A stretch of 64,000 bases of DNA from Laetiporus sulphureus 93-53 (taxonomy: Eukaryota > Basidiomycota > Agaricomycetes > Polyporales > Laetiporaceae), in contig NW_024468537.1 in NCBI RefSeq assembly GCF_001632365.1, forward strand, positions 307,371 to 371,370. Reading direction: 5' to 3'. The position numbers were made by a program, and so were the translations under genes. Under the pieces are notes generated by a model, which saw only the letters and a program-made list of their open reading frames with translations, searched no databases and had not been told where the DNA came from. Of this stretch, positions 10,667 to 22,689 are shown in pieces (the stretch's first letter is position 1; every line of letters begins with the position of its first letter).

Positions 10667-11550
10667 GTACACAATGTGTTATAATATTCTCACCACTGCA
10701 TAACATTGTGCATTATCTGAATATTAATGTAAATCATTCACAGCACTCTCATTTCACAATGTCAATCGTGTAGTAAAGCATTGTTTGACATTGTAAATTA
10801 TCCAGAGATGATTGATCAACATTGTATTTGACTCCTGCTATATATATCCACATTGTCAATGATTCTGGAGCCATTATTTCCGCAGGTTGACACAATGTAT
10901 TACAATATCCTCACTATTATATAACATTGTGAATCACTTGCAGATAATTGTGTATCATTCACGTCATGCTTGTTTGACAATGTCTTTCATCTGGTGGTGC
11001 ATTTTTTGACATTGTGAATTACCCAAAGATGATTGATCAACATTGTATTTGACTGTTGCTATATATATTCACATTGTCAATGATTCTGGAGCCATTATTT
11101 CTGCAGGTTGACACAATGTATTACAATATCCTCACCATTATGTGAATTACTTGCAGGTAATTGTGTATCATTTACGTCATGCTTATTTGACAATGTCTAT
11201 CATCTGATGAGGCATTTTTTGATGTCGTGAATTATTAAAAGATGATTGATCAACATTGTATTTGACTGTTGCTATATATATCCACATTGTCAATAATTCT
11301 GGAGCCATTATTTCTGCAGGTTGACACAATGTATTACAATATTCTCACTATTATATAACATTGTGAATCACTTGCAGATAGTTGTGTATCATTCATGTCA
11401 CGCTTGTTTGACAATGTCAATCATTTGGTGGGCATTTTTTGTGACATTGTGAATTGCTCAGAGATGGTTGATAAACATTGTATTTGGCCACTGCTATATA
11501 TTTTCCACATTGTCAATTGTTCTGCCAGCCAGTATTGACATTGTGCTTCA
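10661..11550. repeat. Left subterminal tandem array of KDZ-1, about four ~219 bp units
   Basis: The phrase CAGGTTG-ACACAATGT recurs at about 10661, 10882, 11104 and 11318 (spacing 221, 222 and 214 bp). Each unit holds about six ACATTGT or ACAATGT heptamers in mixed orientation, plus the blocks GATGATTGATCAACATTG and TCTGGAGCCATTATTTC. The sequence is AT-rich and non-coding. Arrays of this type next to transposon ends usually contain transposase binding sites; that role is inferred here. Confidence 0.9.
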
Positions 11551-11809
11551 TTTTACAGGGCTCTACAAAATGTGGTGCATCCAACTGAATCAAGTAGTAG
11601 CACAGTGTGCTTCAAGCTTCAGGTATATCTGAGACACATAGGCATCTCTCTTCTCATAGCTTGCAGGAACCTTGTATATAATGCAAATTAAAATTCAAGT
11701 TGTCAATAATTATCTGAGTTTGGATACAACATATCTTTTGAATTTTAGACCTTGGTACAGTGAAACCAGCCATAAGACAAGCATATAAATCTCAAGCACT
11801 ACCTAAATA

Positions 11810-14800
11810 CTACAAATCATCTTCAGGAATGTCAGACTCAGCCTCAACTTCATCCTCAGACCCTTTCTCTTTGATAGATTTGCACATTGCATCTGTAAAA
11901 TCCTTGGCCCATTCTGGAACTGTGCCAGCCTTGTGCAGCAATGGCAGCCACATGGACATGAACTTGACGGAGAGTTTTTGAAAGATTGCAGCCTCTTTTT
12001 CAGCATAGGCATGAAGCCCACATGCCAGGGATGGAGAGACATCAGTGCATTTACCTGCATGCTGACACCACCATCTCACCTTCCACCTGAGATACTCAAT
12101 CACTCGTTACATCTCCTCCTCCAGGAGTTGCTTCTCCTCAGCCCATCTATCTGCCTGTGCCTTTGTATGTGCCCACTCGACGTGCATGCTATCATTGTAC
12201 TCACTGGTATTCGAGACCTCCTCACTGATAGCGGTCCCATCTGGGCATTTGACACACCAGATCCAGGATAGCTCATACTGGCCCTCTCCCATTCTATCAT
12301 CATCACACCTTGGTCCAGAGATGTGCTTCTCTTCCAGAACAAGAAAGCGATTTGACCAGTCACCACCAGGATCAAGTACGGAGAGGGCAGCATGAGCGAC
12401 ACAATAGGTGGAGATCGCATGCTGGATCTTGTCTGTGAAACGCATAAATAATGTACGCATTCTCGTATTTGCTTTTTGTCCAGTGCCGGATACATTCATC
12501 TTGCGAAATTGACGGACCTCCATGAGAACACGACGTAACTGACGAATTTCTGCAAGTGCATCATCAGCTTGAGCAATGCGAAGCCGTGTCTCCTTCATGA
12601 CAAGATTGCGCAATGCTTCGGAGCTTTGCAAGGCAACAGAAAGGGATGATGGCAACCATAGCTTCATATCGTTAGCTGCATAGTCTGACTCTTCTGCTAT
12701 TTCTTCAATGCTGATGTACAGAGCACGTAGCTGTGCCGCTATGGGCATGTAAATGTCCTGCAACGTGCACCACCCTTGAATGCAATGATACAGCACATTC
12801 TGTTTCTGTTGAGAGTCAGCACGCATGGCGTCACTTTTTCTGATAGACTTGAGCTGTGATACATGGCTATGATGCTGTTAAATTTGGTACGGTGAGACAT
12901 GATGCTTTTACATACACTTGACCTTCTAGCTCTAAGCTGAGCTGAAGGAATACACTGGCAGTCACTTCATGAGGTGCTACATGTCCACGAGCAGCTTCAG
13001 CGGCATCTTCTTGTGCCAGTTGTAGGTGGACTGCATTCATCGTCCACACTATATGCGCCATCATTTATGTTGTCGAGCAACATTGATATGTGAAGACGTA
13101 CTGGAGGTTGGCTCTTCGAAAGGGTCAGGCTTATGATCGTGATTCTGCTGCCAAGCCTCATGAATATCTTCCCATTCCTTGATTACTGCTGGTACAAATG
13201 TATTCGAAAATCTGTTGAATATATCTCGGTGCTTCTGGCGCATTGAGACTGCCTCCTTGTATGAATTTTGCATGTGCTTGCCTGGAACTGTATCATGTGT
13301 GACATGAGAGCTTACGCGACCCAAGCAATGGAAGAACATACTGAGATTAATTATCTTTCCCCAATTCCATGCACCCCAATGATCGTCGAGTATCTCTTGA
13401 CGCATCGCAGTTCCCATCTCCTGTACGCTCATTGCAATTGGATTCATGTGTGACCAGCTCAACTCGATGCCCTCACCATATGTGTGCCCCACATGCTGAA
13501 CATAGTTGAGAGAATATCATGCATGGTTGGCGCTGTGAGCTGGAAGATGTTTTTTCGGTATTCCCCAGCGAATATTGATACGATCAAATTCGAGATGGAG
13601 GTCTTCATGGTATGTAGCATTTCGCTTCTGGAAGTTCTTGCTAAACTGGCATGCGATGTCATAGGTAAGAAAGAGCCAGAGGAGAACAAGCGATGTGAGG
13701 GTGGATAGAATGAGATAGTCGATGTTGCAGAATCTATCACTCATCAGGGTTTTACCCACACTGCAGAAAATGCGATAAGCGACTCACTTTTCTCTTTTCT
13801 GAAGGTCTCCGACTCCCTTCTTGTGGACAAATGCATGGCGGGCACAGAGCACAGCACTGACTCCAGATGCCAGGTAGCCTTCCTTGCAAAGATTTGCTTT
13901 GATTATTGCATTGTGCTCCGCAGTGCAGGTATTCTCCTGTGAGAATATGGCTGAATATGCTATTGCTCAGTGGGAGACAATGCTGCTGCACATACCTCCT
14001 CTAAGTGAGCATGTTGCTCAACATGCTTGAGATAGCACACTTCCTCCACGTAGTATGCCCAACCCGGTGACAGATGGACATCGGTCAAATCTCAGTCTTT
14101 GCAGCAGATGTGGAAGTTTGCGTCCACCATGAGAAATAGTACGTACAGCCAACTGGATTGAGCAATCTGTGTGAGAGAGAATGCATGATAAGATACACCT
14201 ATATACTCACGAAAGTTCAGGAGGTGCACGCTCCCAGTCTTCCAGTAGATTGTGACCAGGATGGGGACAGGCTGGGCACTCCACGGTGAGCTCTCCTTCT
14301 TGTGTGGCATCAACACCATCTGGATCATGACCACGCACTGCTCTCTTCAACATCTTCATATGACGCCATATGCGGATGACGTGTGCCACTTGCTTGTAGC
14401 GATTCTATCAGCCGGCTCAGAAGACATTCATAATCATGAAGGTAATCGACCCTTACTGATACCACATGAGTGCCAGAATTGTTGGTAATCTGCCGAAGAG
14501 CTTGAAAGAAGTCGTAGAGATTCATCTTTCCTTGTAAAGTGAGATGGTGAAAGAATTCCAGAGCTTGAAATGTGAAGGTGGTCTGTGCTCGATCAGTACT
14601 TGCAGGGAACCAACCAACATGCAGAAGTTGTTGCCAGCGGTACGTGAGGCCCTCGTAGAGTCCACTACACTGACAGAAGCAGACCTTGATGTCGTGGATG
14701 CCGTTGATGTCACATACACAAAGCAGATATGGTTTGCTTGGACTTTGGCATGGTTTTCCTGCATGACCTAGTCGATAAATGTAGCTGAGAGATGCTAATG

Positions 14801-15465
14801 TTGTGCTCTCAAAAAACGTGTCATTCCAATGCTGAAATATGAGCGGGTTAAGATAGTAAGTAGGTTGAGCAAGAATGAATAATGTACCTCAATGCGGTGA
14901 AGCGAGAGATCAGAATGAGCACCAAGAATGCATGTCTTGCACAGAAGAGGCTTCCCGGTGCATTCATGACAGCGAAAGCTTCCTAAGCTTGCACAGTTCT
15001 GGCAGGTCTGATGAGAAAATGCATCTGCAAGCCCATCTATATGGATTAGCTCCTCCAGAAATGTCTGGCAAAAAGGCAGCCAATTCAAGATCTTCTCCTA
15101 CACTTACGGTCAGCATAAGGGTTACTATCGTCAGCTGCTCACATACCGATGCACGTTTATCGCTATGATCTCTCTTTTTTTCCCCCTTCTCCCAAGTCCA
15201 TGCTATCTGTGACATTGTCATCTGCAACACAAGTAGCTCCGTCCTGATCATTGTCTTGGACTTTCAAGTCAGGGTGCTGCACCGGCTTGACTTGTACGTG
15301 TCTCACTCATTGTCCTAGGCACCCACTCTTTGTCGTATGCAGTGTGTATGACCATTGAACGTTCGCAGACATGGTAGGCTTATCATCAGTGATGGTGACT
15401 CGGCGTGTTTTCTTTGCAGTGCAAGAGCACTGGGATGAGCCAGTACGTTTGCTTGATTCTGCCAT
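11810..15465 (-). pseudogene. KDZ transposase, CxC2 type, decayed
   Basis: The gene begins at MAESSKRTGSSQ (15,465) and ends ESDIPEDDL. It is spread over several exons. After a basic N-terminus comes DLNWLPFCQTFLEELIH, then the CxC2 cysteine cluster (NCASLGSFRCHECTG, CKTCILGAH, LHRIE). The middle carries KMLKRAVRGHDPDG and CPACPHPGHNL. The catalytic part has TYDIACQFSKN, GIPKKHLPAH and HTYGEGIE. The C-terminal helical part (LRIAQADDALAEIR, RYTLFMRF-like, YELSWIW) is well kept. KDZ enzymes normally have T-D-G-E-G; here the Asp is Tyr. In-frame stops such as TGA at 14092-14094 mark it as inactive. Confidence 0.85.
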
Positions 15466-15785
15466 GAGAGGGAATAATCTGGCAATGATGATGCATGCAG
15501 CAAGAAGCCGAAAAGTTGAGACTGCGCTGAGCACTAGCCTCACCGAGATGGGCCACATGTGGACTAACAACCAATAGCTGCCCAATTGCTATACATTGTG
15601 CATAGAGGGTGTTCGCGCATTTACATGCATCTGACAGTATCTCTGAATATAATTCAAATCTCATTGATTGGTCACTTTCTAGCAACATCACACATGTATC
15701 TAAGGTGATACTCATTCAAAGAATATAGAACCATACCTAGATGATGTCGGCTTCCCCATCAGACAGTAGAACAGGACAGCATGAA

Positions 15786-16560
15786 CTTCGTTGAAATCTG
15801 CAGTGTGTTCGTTAGCATGCTTGACGTATTATCGACACACTTTGCACCTCATAATGATGCTCATTCGCTTTCTTCATATGATCTGCGATGCTATCTCTTG
15901 CTCGCACCCACTCAAACCATTCCATCTTCGCAGTATGATTGGCCTCGAACAAGCCATGGTCGATTTTGCGCAACCTCTGCCGGAATAGAGTGCGTATCAC
16001 AGCGCGCATTATAAAGTCCAGTATCAGAGCCTTTAGGATGACATGCGATAAGTATCCCATCCTGATGACAACATGAAACACTCGACTCACCTTATCCAGC
16101 AAAGCATAGCCAACATGCAGAGCAGCCTCCATGTGGCACAATAATTGTTGAGTGCGAGAGCTGCCATGCGCCATGCCTGAAATATATATGAGCTTCGAGC
16201 TTCAAGGGTAGGATGTCAGCAGAATGTCAAAATGTATCTGATGTATTGAAAGACTGTCACGACGATGTCACTCCTTTCAGACTCAGATAATGTCGATAGT
16301 ATATGCAAATCAGCTATGAGCGGTCTAGAATGACAGCATCACTGAGAGAGAGAGAATCTGAGCAGCAACAGATGGCGCACCAAGTCAGAATGCAGAACAT
16401 ACCAAGCCCAAGCCCCTTCCAGATTGGCCTCATCATGAACTGAAGTAGTAAGACATCACATCTTATGCAGAGAAAAGAAGAGGGATGGGCAGTACTCACC
16501 ACAGTGTCGATGGCGGCTGAAGCATTCTCCATGCCATCTGTTCCTATCTGCATCCCTTCA
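15786..16560 (-). CDS. Hypothetical ORF group within KDZ-1
   Basis: Short minus-strand open segments can be joined by plausible introns. One carries QIGTDGMENASAAIDTV, another MAHGSSRTQQLLCHMEAAL and LHVGYALLDKV. A third is rich in charged residues (FRQRLRKIDHGLFEANH). They lie upstream of the KDZ-1 transposase on the same strand. I do not recognise a family, and the exon borders are uncertain. They may be a second transposon gene or remnants of one. Confidence 0.3.
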
Positions 16561-16689
16561 GGTGTCCTGGCACATCCTGAAGGAATATAGCATAGTGATA
16601 TTAGAGGGACTCAGATTGCAAAACAGTAGAGCAGGTTAATGTACCTCCGATGCCGCTCAGCGACTCTACTCAAGCACCTTGGAACCCAT

Positions 16690-16885
16690 GCTGCAGAGGA
16701 CTGTGATAGCTGCATTGTGGCCAGGTTGTGGTGCTGCCCATATCCAAAGCGAGGACCAGTGATGCACCAGATTGCACTGTATAGAAGAGCAGCTGAGCAC
16801 ACAGGTCACGATAGTGGAGGGACGAGCTGCAGAAGCGAGACCGTTGCAGCCAGGTTGCGGTGCTGCTCCAAGCCACAGCGCGAGA
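16690..16885. repeat. Diverged direct duplication
   Basis: Two copies of a GC-richer segment (GCCAGGTTGTGGTGCTGC near 16717 and GCCAGGTTGCGGTGCTGC near 16849) lie about 132 bp apart and stay similar for about 45 bp. They lie between the minus-strand and plus-strand genes of KDZ-1, where the promoters of both would be expected. Apart from this, 16,560-17,330 shows no coding signal. Confidence 0.5.
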
Positions 16886-17338
16886 AGGGGGGCACAGACT
16901 GCCATAAAAACATGAGCGATTGAGTACAGAGGTCTGATGTTGGGGAGGACGAGCTGAAAATGGGGACCTGGAAGCAGGACGTGAAGTACAGAATCGTGAA
17001 CACGGGAAAAAGAGATATCTCGGACAAAGAGAAAGGTGGCCAGACGCCCATGAGCAATGCATCACCCATAGTCACACCAGTCAAATAATTTCTAGGGTGA
17101 ATGTTCTTTATGCGTACACTGAATACGAAAATTGCGAACCAATCTGATATGTCTCAGAAGAGATATAAAGTATGTAGATATGATGCGACCCACGACCCTG
17201 AGCTCAGACGAGGTTATTAGCCACCACATTGAGTGACACCATGTCATGCTTGTGGCTGAGCATGCACAGTTTGTGATCTTCTACCCTGGGCTTATTGTGA
17301 ACGCAATCCATGCCTCGCAAGCGTAAATCCTGTTCACG

Positions 17339-18364
17339 GTGCCGTCAATAGATCACAGATTAATTATATGCATTGATTCCCAATTTTCCCACTCTCCAGC
17401 TCATAAGCCAGGCCACAGGGGTGTGTCACGCTCGGCGCTTGCTGGGTCCATACTCGCAGCCGCAGAAAACACCATCTTCACACTCCCATTGCAGTGCTTG
17501 CGGACGGAAAAATCCGAAAATGATTTCAAAAATCGTGTTAGCATTGCCCCGAGCAACCTTGACAAATTGAAGTGTTCTTGGGAAGAACCTCATGCTACAG
17601 TAAGGTTTGATGAGCTTGAACGACACTTCAGCCACCCGTCCAGTGCTTCGCGCGCTCACTCAACGTTGCAACATTCAGCGTCTGGCTTCATCTATGCACG
17701 CTCATACTACTGTGCACCATGAATCAGTTACTTGAAGATAGCAATGACTGGCTATTTTATGAGGAGCACCTTCCAGCAAGAACTTATTATATCAGGTCAA
17801 TTCCGTGTACTACAATGACCGCTTTGTTGCTAATTTGTGCAGCCTCATCAGCCACTGTCAGGCACATCTGCGATGTCAGCAATATTATAATGCAAGCATT
17901 TGAGCCTCTCGCAGGAAGTTGAGCAAGAGGGATCAGGCCGCTGCGAGGGAGAAAATGCGTCAGAAAGCGCATGGTCTACGTTGGTGAGTATTCAGGAATC
18001 AGCATCGTGTTATTTTCATTTTATTCAACTGAAGCGCAGTGTGTATGACAATCCTATTGCTCGCAAGTCCAGTCAGCATGACCCAGAACGCACACTGCAA
18101 ATGGCTCGTGTGGAGATCTAGCTATGGAAAGAATTGCAAGACCTCAAGTCCGACTTCATCAGGGTGCACAGTTCTACATGGCTGCATTTTTATCTGACGA
18201 AACTCGATGTCAGGAAGCAGGGCTTGCTCATTAGCAGAAGCACTGATCTGCATTGCACTTGCTGGCTTGTCGCCATCTATCATCAGGAATTTGAGCTTCT
18301 ACAGCAGGGCGTGCACAAGTATGAACAAGCCATCACTGATCATGCCCTGACTATCTTCGGGTGA
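17339..18364 (+). CDS. Hypothetical ORFs of KDZ-1, + strand
   Basis: Several plus-strand open segments follow one another. The last (18,134-18,364) reads like real protein, with ELQDLKSDFIRVHSSTWLHF, LLISRSTDLHCTCWLVAIYH and HEYEQAI-like helices. It is preceded in frame by SQHDPERTLQMARVEI and a stop (TAG at about 18119-18121). The composition (helical, His/Cys/Trp-bearing) is that of a folded protein, but I do not recognise it. It may be one broken gene. It lies within the transposon, so cargo or an accessory role is possible. Confidence 0.35.
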
Positions 18365-18533
18365 GGGTATGTGGCTTTTCTGGATGATCGTTATGGCTGC
18401 TTACCCAGAACAATGATATAGAGTGAATAAAACATATTTTAAGAAGGTCTACGGCTTTTAAACATCATTCTTCAACTTATGAGCATTGTATATCTAATAC
18501 ATCATCTGCAATACACTTCGGGAGGAGGAGCTG

Positions 18534-19211
18534 GGGCAAGTGACACCACTCGTGACAATCATCGAGGTGTCTTTCGAATCCATGACCACAGCCAGCTCGG
18601 AGTCCTCTGAGGAGGTTGACATCATGTTGAACATCGGTGTATCTGAGCCTGAGGCACTCGCCAAAGGCAAAGTGCATGCCATGGTCGAGGAAATGCAGAA
18701 TGCAGCTGAAGGAGAGCAGCATAAGACATCAGAAGAATTGAGTGCAAAACCAAGCCCATACCTGATGCCGCTTCCGCCGTCACTGCCTTCAGCGTTGCTG
18801 AACCCGGAGTACCCACATAAGCTGATGCCGATGCCGGTGGAAGGCCTTCCCAAGCAGCGGGTACCTTCAATCAGAGAGGTCATGTAACAAGCCATGGATG
18901 AAGAATGGGCTGAAGGAGAAGTGGATATGCCAATGCTCAGCCCGACGCAGCACCACGATCACGATGCGGAGAGCTCGAGCGAGGGTGAGGGCCCGGGGAC
19001 GCCTCTGCCAGATATTGTGGCATTTGCGATGAACATTGTCATTTCGGTGAGTGTGGGTATGCATGATGAGTCAGATTCGTGTGTGCAGATGCTTGGAAAT
19101 GCAGTTGGTAGTGAGCCAGGGAAGGGACAGGAGCAGGGGCAGAAGGAGGGCGAGAGGCTTTTTAGTTGGGGCATCGGGATTGGGGGAAGGTTGAGCGGGC
19201 ATGCAGCATAG
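18534..19211 (+). CDS. Hypothetical acidic protein of KDZ-1
   Basis: Two consecutive open segments in the same frame (18,540-18,887 and 18,894-19,211) are separated by a single TAA. The product is low in complexity and acidic: an early Ser/Glu patch (SSESSEEVD), a proline-methionine stretch (PYLMPLPPSLPS), a second acidic block (DHDAESSSEGEG) and a Gly/Gln-rich end. No domain is recognised. Such disordered acidic ORFs occur between transposase and companion genes in large fungal DNA transposons. The single stop suggests that it has begun to decay. Confidence 0.4.
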
Positions 19212-20129
19212 CATCCTGCCTTTGCTGTCACATAGATCTTGTGAGTGCAGCAGGATGAGGGAGCATGAATTTACCTTAGGACATTCTGTACATATTTTGG
19301 CCCAAATTTGCATGCATCTGAGAGTGGTGCACTTTTTGTGTGATGGGCTAACTTCGTACTGCAAATGAATCAACATTGATCGGCACAGACAACCACGTCG
19401 ACCATTCTGACTAGTCATGAGCATGCACATCGTTATCCTGCAGTGGCTACATACCATGGTTCCATGTAAAACAGGTATAGATGCTCCTCATCTTCTGAGG
19501 ATGGTGGTGCTACAAAATAATATAAAAACATTCAGCCCATGAAAATGTCGAACTTACTGTTAATCTCTACCTGTCCGACAAGAGACCCCAATTGAAAGTG
19601 GAGTTACGCATGTCATGCTAGGGTGGAGAAAACTGGTGTTAGACTGGGAAAGGCAATGAAATCACAGCAGCGTACATTGACCGCTGCCAAGACTCGATCG
19701 AGCCGCTTATGCGCCCACGAACTGGCAGCCAGTTAAAATTGGCAAAGACAGAAAGTACTCGAAATGTCAGGCAGCAAATGCCGCGTGTGACTTGTGAAGC
19801 GGTCTGAGCTGTAAAAATGATTTCAGTGAGACCAATATACCACTCCTGCCTGGGATTGAGCAGCGCAGTGACAGGATGGACAGAGATGGAGATGTGGATG
19901 GAGGCATATGGAGAGGATGACGGCTAGAGGGGCAGGACATTCAGCTCACCAGTTAGAGATGAATATCACATTATCCATTTGTGCAGTTTCTGGCAATTGT
20001 TGCTGTACTTGCAGCCTGAGCATTGTACCTGGTAGAGTAGTGGCTTCAGCTGCGAAACGTTTTGAACGATTCGTGAGATACACCTGTGAATGCATCGCAC
20101 ATCTGTTCCTTTCCCTCACTGTTGCCAGT

Positions 20130-22541
20130 ATGTCTGGAAAAGAATGGACATCAGAAACACAGAACATATGGCTCGAACACAGGAGGGCAGCATTCTTGAA
20201 TGCTCAGGAGATCAAAACCACCTCCGCTTTCATGTTGTCCACCTCTGAAGCTTGGTTCAGTGAGTTTGGTGTTGATCCACCCACTGCAAAGGAGCTACAG
20301 CAGGTGAATGGCAGCAAAGAGGCTGCCAATGTCATTGTAACAGAAAAGACGAAGAAAGTACGTCAATGCAACTCACCTGATCATCACTGCTTCTGATGGA
20401 ATCTTGCAGCACCTGCGATGGTGGTTTGATAACCATACACACATTACATCATCTGGCAGTGGTTCGAAGAAGGTGCTCGACTTGACAAAGGGCCACAAGC
20501 AGAGATTGCACGCGTATCAAGCCTATTACAAGCTCTATACGGAGAAACTATGGCCAATCATCGACAAAAAGTATGCGACATACCTCAGTACCCTTCCATC
20601 TGGCACTGGTCCTCACAACAAGTGGGTATGTGGCAATGAGCTTGTCAAGCAGCTACTCATGGAGGAGACAGAGGACATGAAGGCTGAGGTGGAAAAGTTC
20701 TGTGACGTGTCAAGTGTAGCACCATTTAACTTCGAAGATGAGGTGGACGAGGAGTTGCCGAATGAGGAACAGAGTGCGAAGCAGAAAAGGGTGAAGGAGA
20801 TGTCCGAGTATGTGCCTTTTCTCTGGATGCTGTGATAACGTGCTCACTTTCAAATTAATGTGATTGACAACCTTGCATGCACGGTGAAAGTTGCTCTTGA
20901 TAGAATCGAAGAGCAAACTGGGTGAAAAGTAACAATCATTTGCGGTGGCCTGCATCCGACGCTGAAAAAGATTAGAACTATGGCATATGTTACTCACCTC
21001 CACTTGGCTCATTCCGTCTTGACACCCGGAGTAACCAGATACCATACGGGGATAACGAGGGACTCAGGCCACACATTTTCGCAAATCATCAGCACTGATT
21101 GGATGGAGAAAGTGGAGATGCCCTTTCATGAGTTTGTACAGAGATGCTATTGTAAGTGCCCTTGGCTGTGTGCAGTGTGATTTGATCAAAGTACTAAATT
21201 CACTCTACAGTGCCTGATTGAGAGGTGAGACTGGGGTTACCCAACACGAAAGAAAGCTCCTCCACAAATGCCAGCGCTCCTGCCTCACACTCTGGCACTC
21301 TCAACTTCCAGCCCACTCATGCACCCTTGGAGTCTGTGGAAGCCTCAAAAGAGAATGAAGACTCACTCTTAGTTACAGCACATGCTGGCTCCCCACACGA
21401 GTCCTCACCAGATTCATATGAGTTTGACAATGAAAGAGAGCAGAATATTGCTGCAGTGCATGCACTGTTCAAGCAATCAGGCCTCAATGATGATCTAGCG
21501 AAGCTCAAGGCCAAGGTCAAGAAAGGGAAAAGGTGAGAGCATGGCAGATCTGAAGTATTAAATCAGACTTTGGCTATTGGTCACAGGTACGTCGGTAGTC
21601 TGCATAATCTTTTGTGATCTCACTAATCTATGCATTTCAGTCAGTTACTCGCTACCAGCATCGTGGATCCATTAGATTCTGCACAAGGTTCCAGTGTGAC
21701 AGGCTCTACATCGACCTCTATTCAAGCACCTCCGCCGCTGATCACTGCTTCTACAAGCAGTGCTGCGCTGACTCCTGCTTCTGTGTCAACTGTTACTCCC
21801 ATATCGACCCTTCTCTCTGTGACTAAGGACACTGTGCCGACCTTGTCCTCCATGACTAGCACTGCACCAATCTTGTCCTCCACAATTAGTGCCACGCTAA
21901 TTTCTGTTCTGACACCAGTCTCTGCTTTTGCATCAATCTCTGTGCCTACCTTTGTTGCAGAGAAGCTGAGCATTGGTGAGGCTGGCCTTCCCACCTGGAT
22001 ACAAGATGCGAGACAATATTTCACCGGTGTTACCGGTGTTGAATCCTGGAAGACTCTCGTCAACTCATGGCTCACATTTGAATATCGCCTGGGCTACCCG
22101 AATGGTTCTCATGCAAACTGGCTGGCATCAAAGGGACGTCCGGAAGAGATCAAACAGTGGATCAAGGAAGCTCGTCCATACAAAGCGAGTGCAGTCACCA
22201 TCAATGTGAAGATGATTTCAGAAACTTGAAAGGGTTGGTGGAGGAACATTCAGCCTGTCGGACGTGTTCAGAGTGTAGAGTGGCCGCTTTTACAGAATGT
22301 GGAGCAGGACTTGAATTGGATGGGATTGGACCGTGGTGGATGCAACGGTATGTTCATGGTCATTGTTTCGTTGTCGTGGTGGGTGGCAGCAGCTCACTCA
22401 GACGCACAAGTTGTCGATGTGACACTTGCTGTTGAAGATGTGCTATGGGTGCTTGGACAGCTGGCCATGCATGACACTCGAAAGCGTTCTGCTACAGATA
22501 GTTCTGGATCCCCAAGCAAACGAGCACGTATGTCCAACTAA
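20130..22541 (+). pseudogene. KDZ-associated companion protein, decayed
   Basis: The start MSGKEWTSETQN opens a multi-exon gene that ends KRARMSN. The N-terminal part has W-x-E-H-R-R-A-A-F and HLRWWFDNH; the middle has TRDSGHTFSQIISTDWM; then a Thr/Ser-rich linker; and the C-terminal part has LPTWIQDARQYF, TLVNSWLTFEYRLGYP, RPEEIKQWI and LAVEDVLWVLGQL. I recognise this Trp-rich architecture from hypothetical proteins repeated in Agaricomycetes beside KDZ transposases; the function is unknown. A TGA at 20923-20925 stands where TGG would give the expected Trp, so this copy is probably dead. It is divergent from the transposase and ends about 1.5 kb before the right array. Confidence 0.6.
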
Positions 22542-22689
22542 TACCTCGAGATCTACCTTTGTTCATTTTGAAAAGGATGAACTGGCAAACTTAACACTGT
22601 CATGTACCTACAATGTTTTAAATTTTGCGTGGCTTCAATGTAGCCATGATGTGCTCAAAAATGTGTGCGAAGCTATGGTGCCCAGTTAG

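Noticed and set aside
10661..11550. Regular repeats that might suggest a CRISPR array
   Set aside because: The whole ~219 bp unit is repeated, with no short-repeat/unique-spacer pattern, and the organism is a eukaryote.
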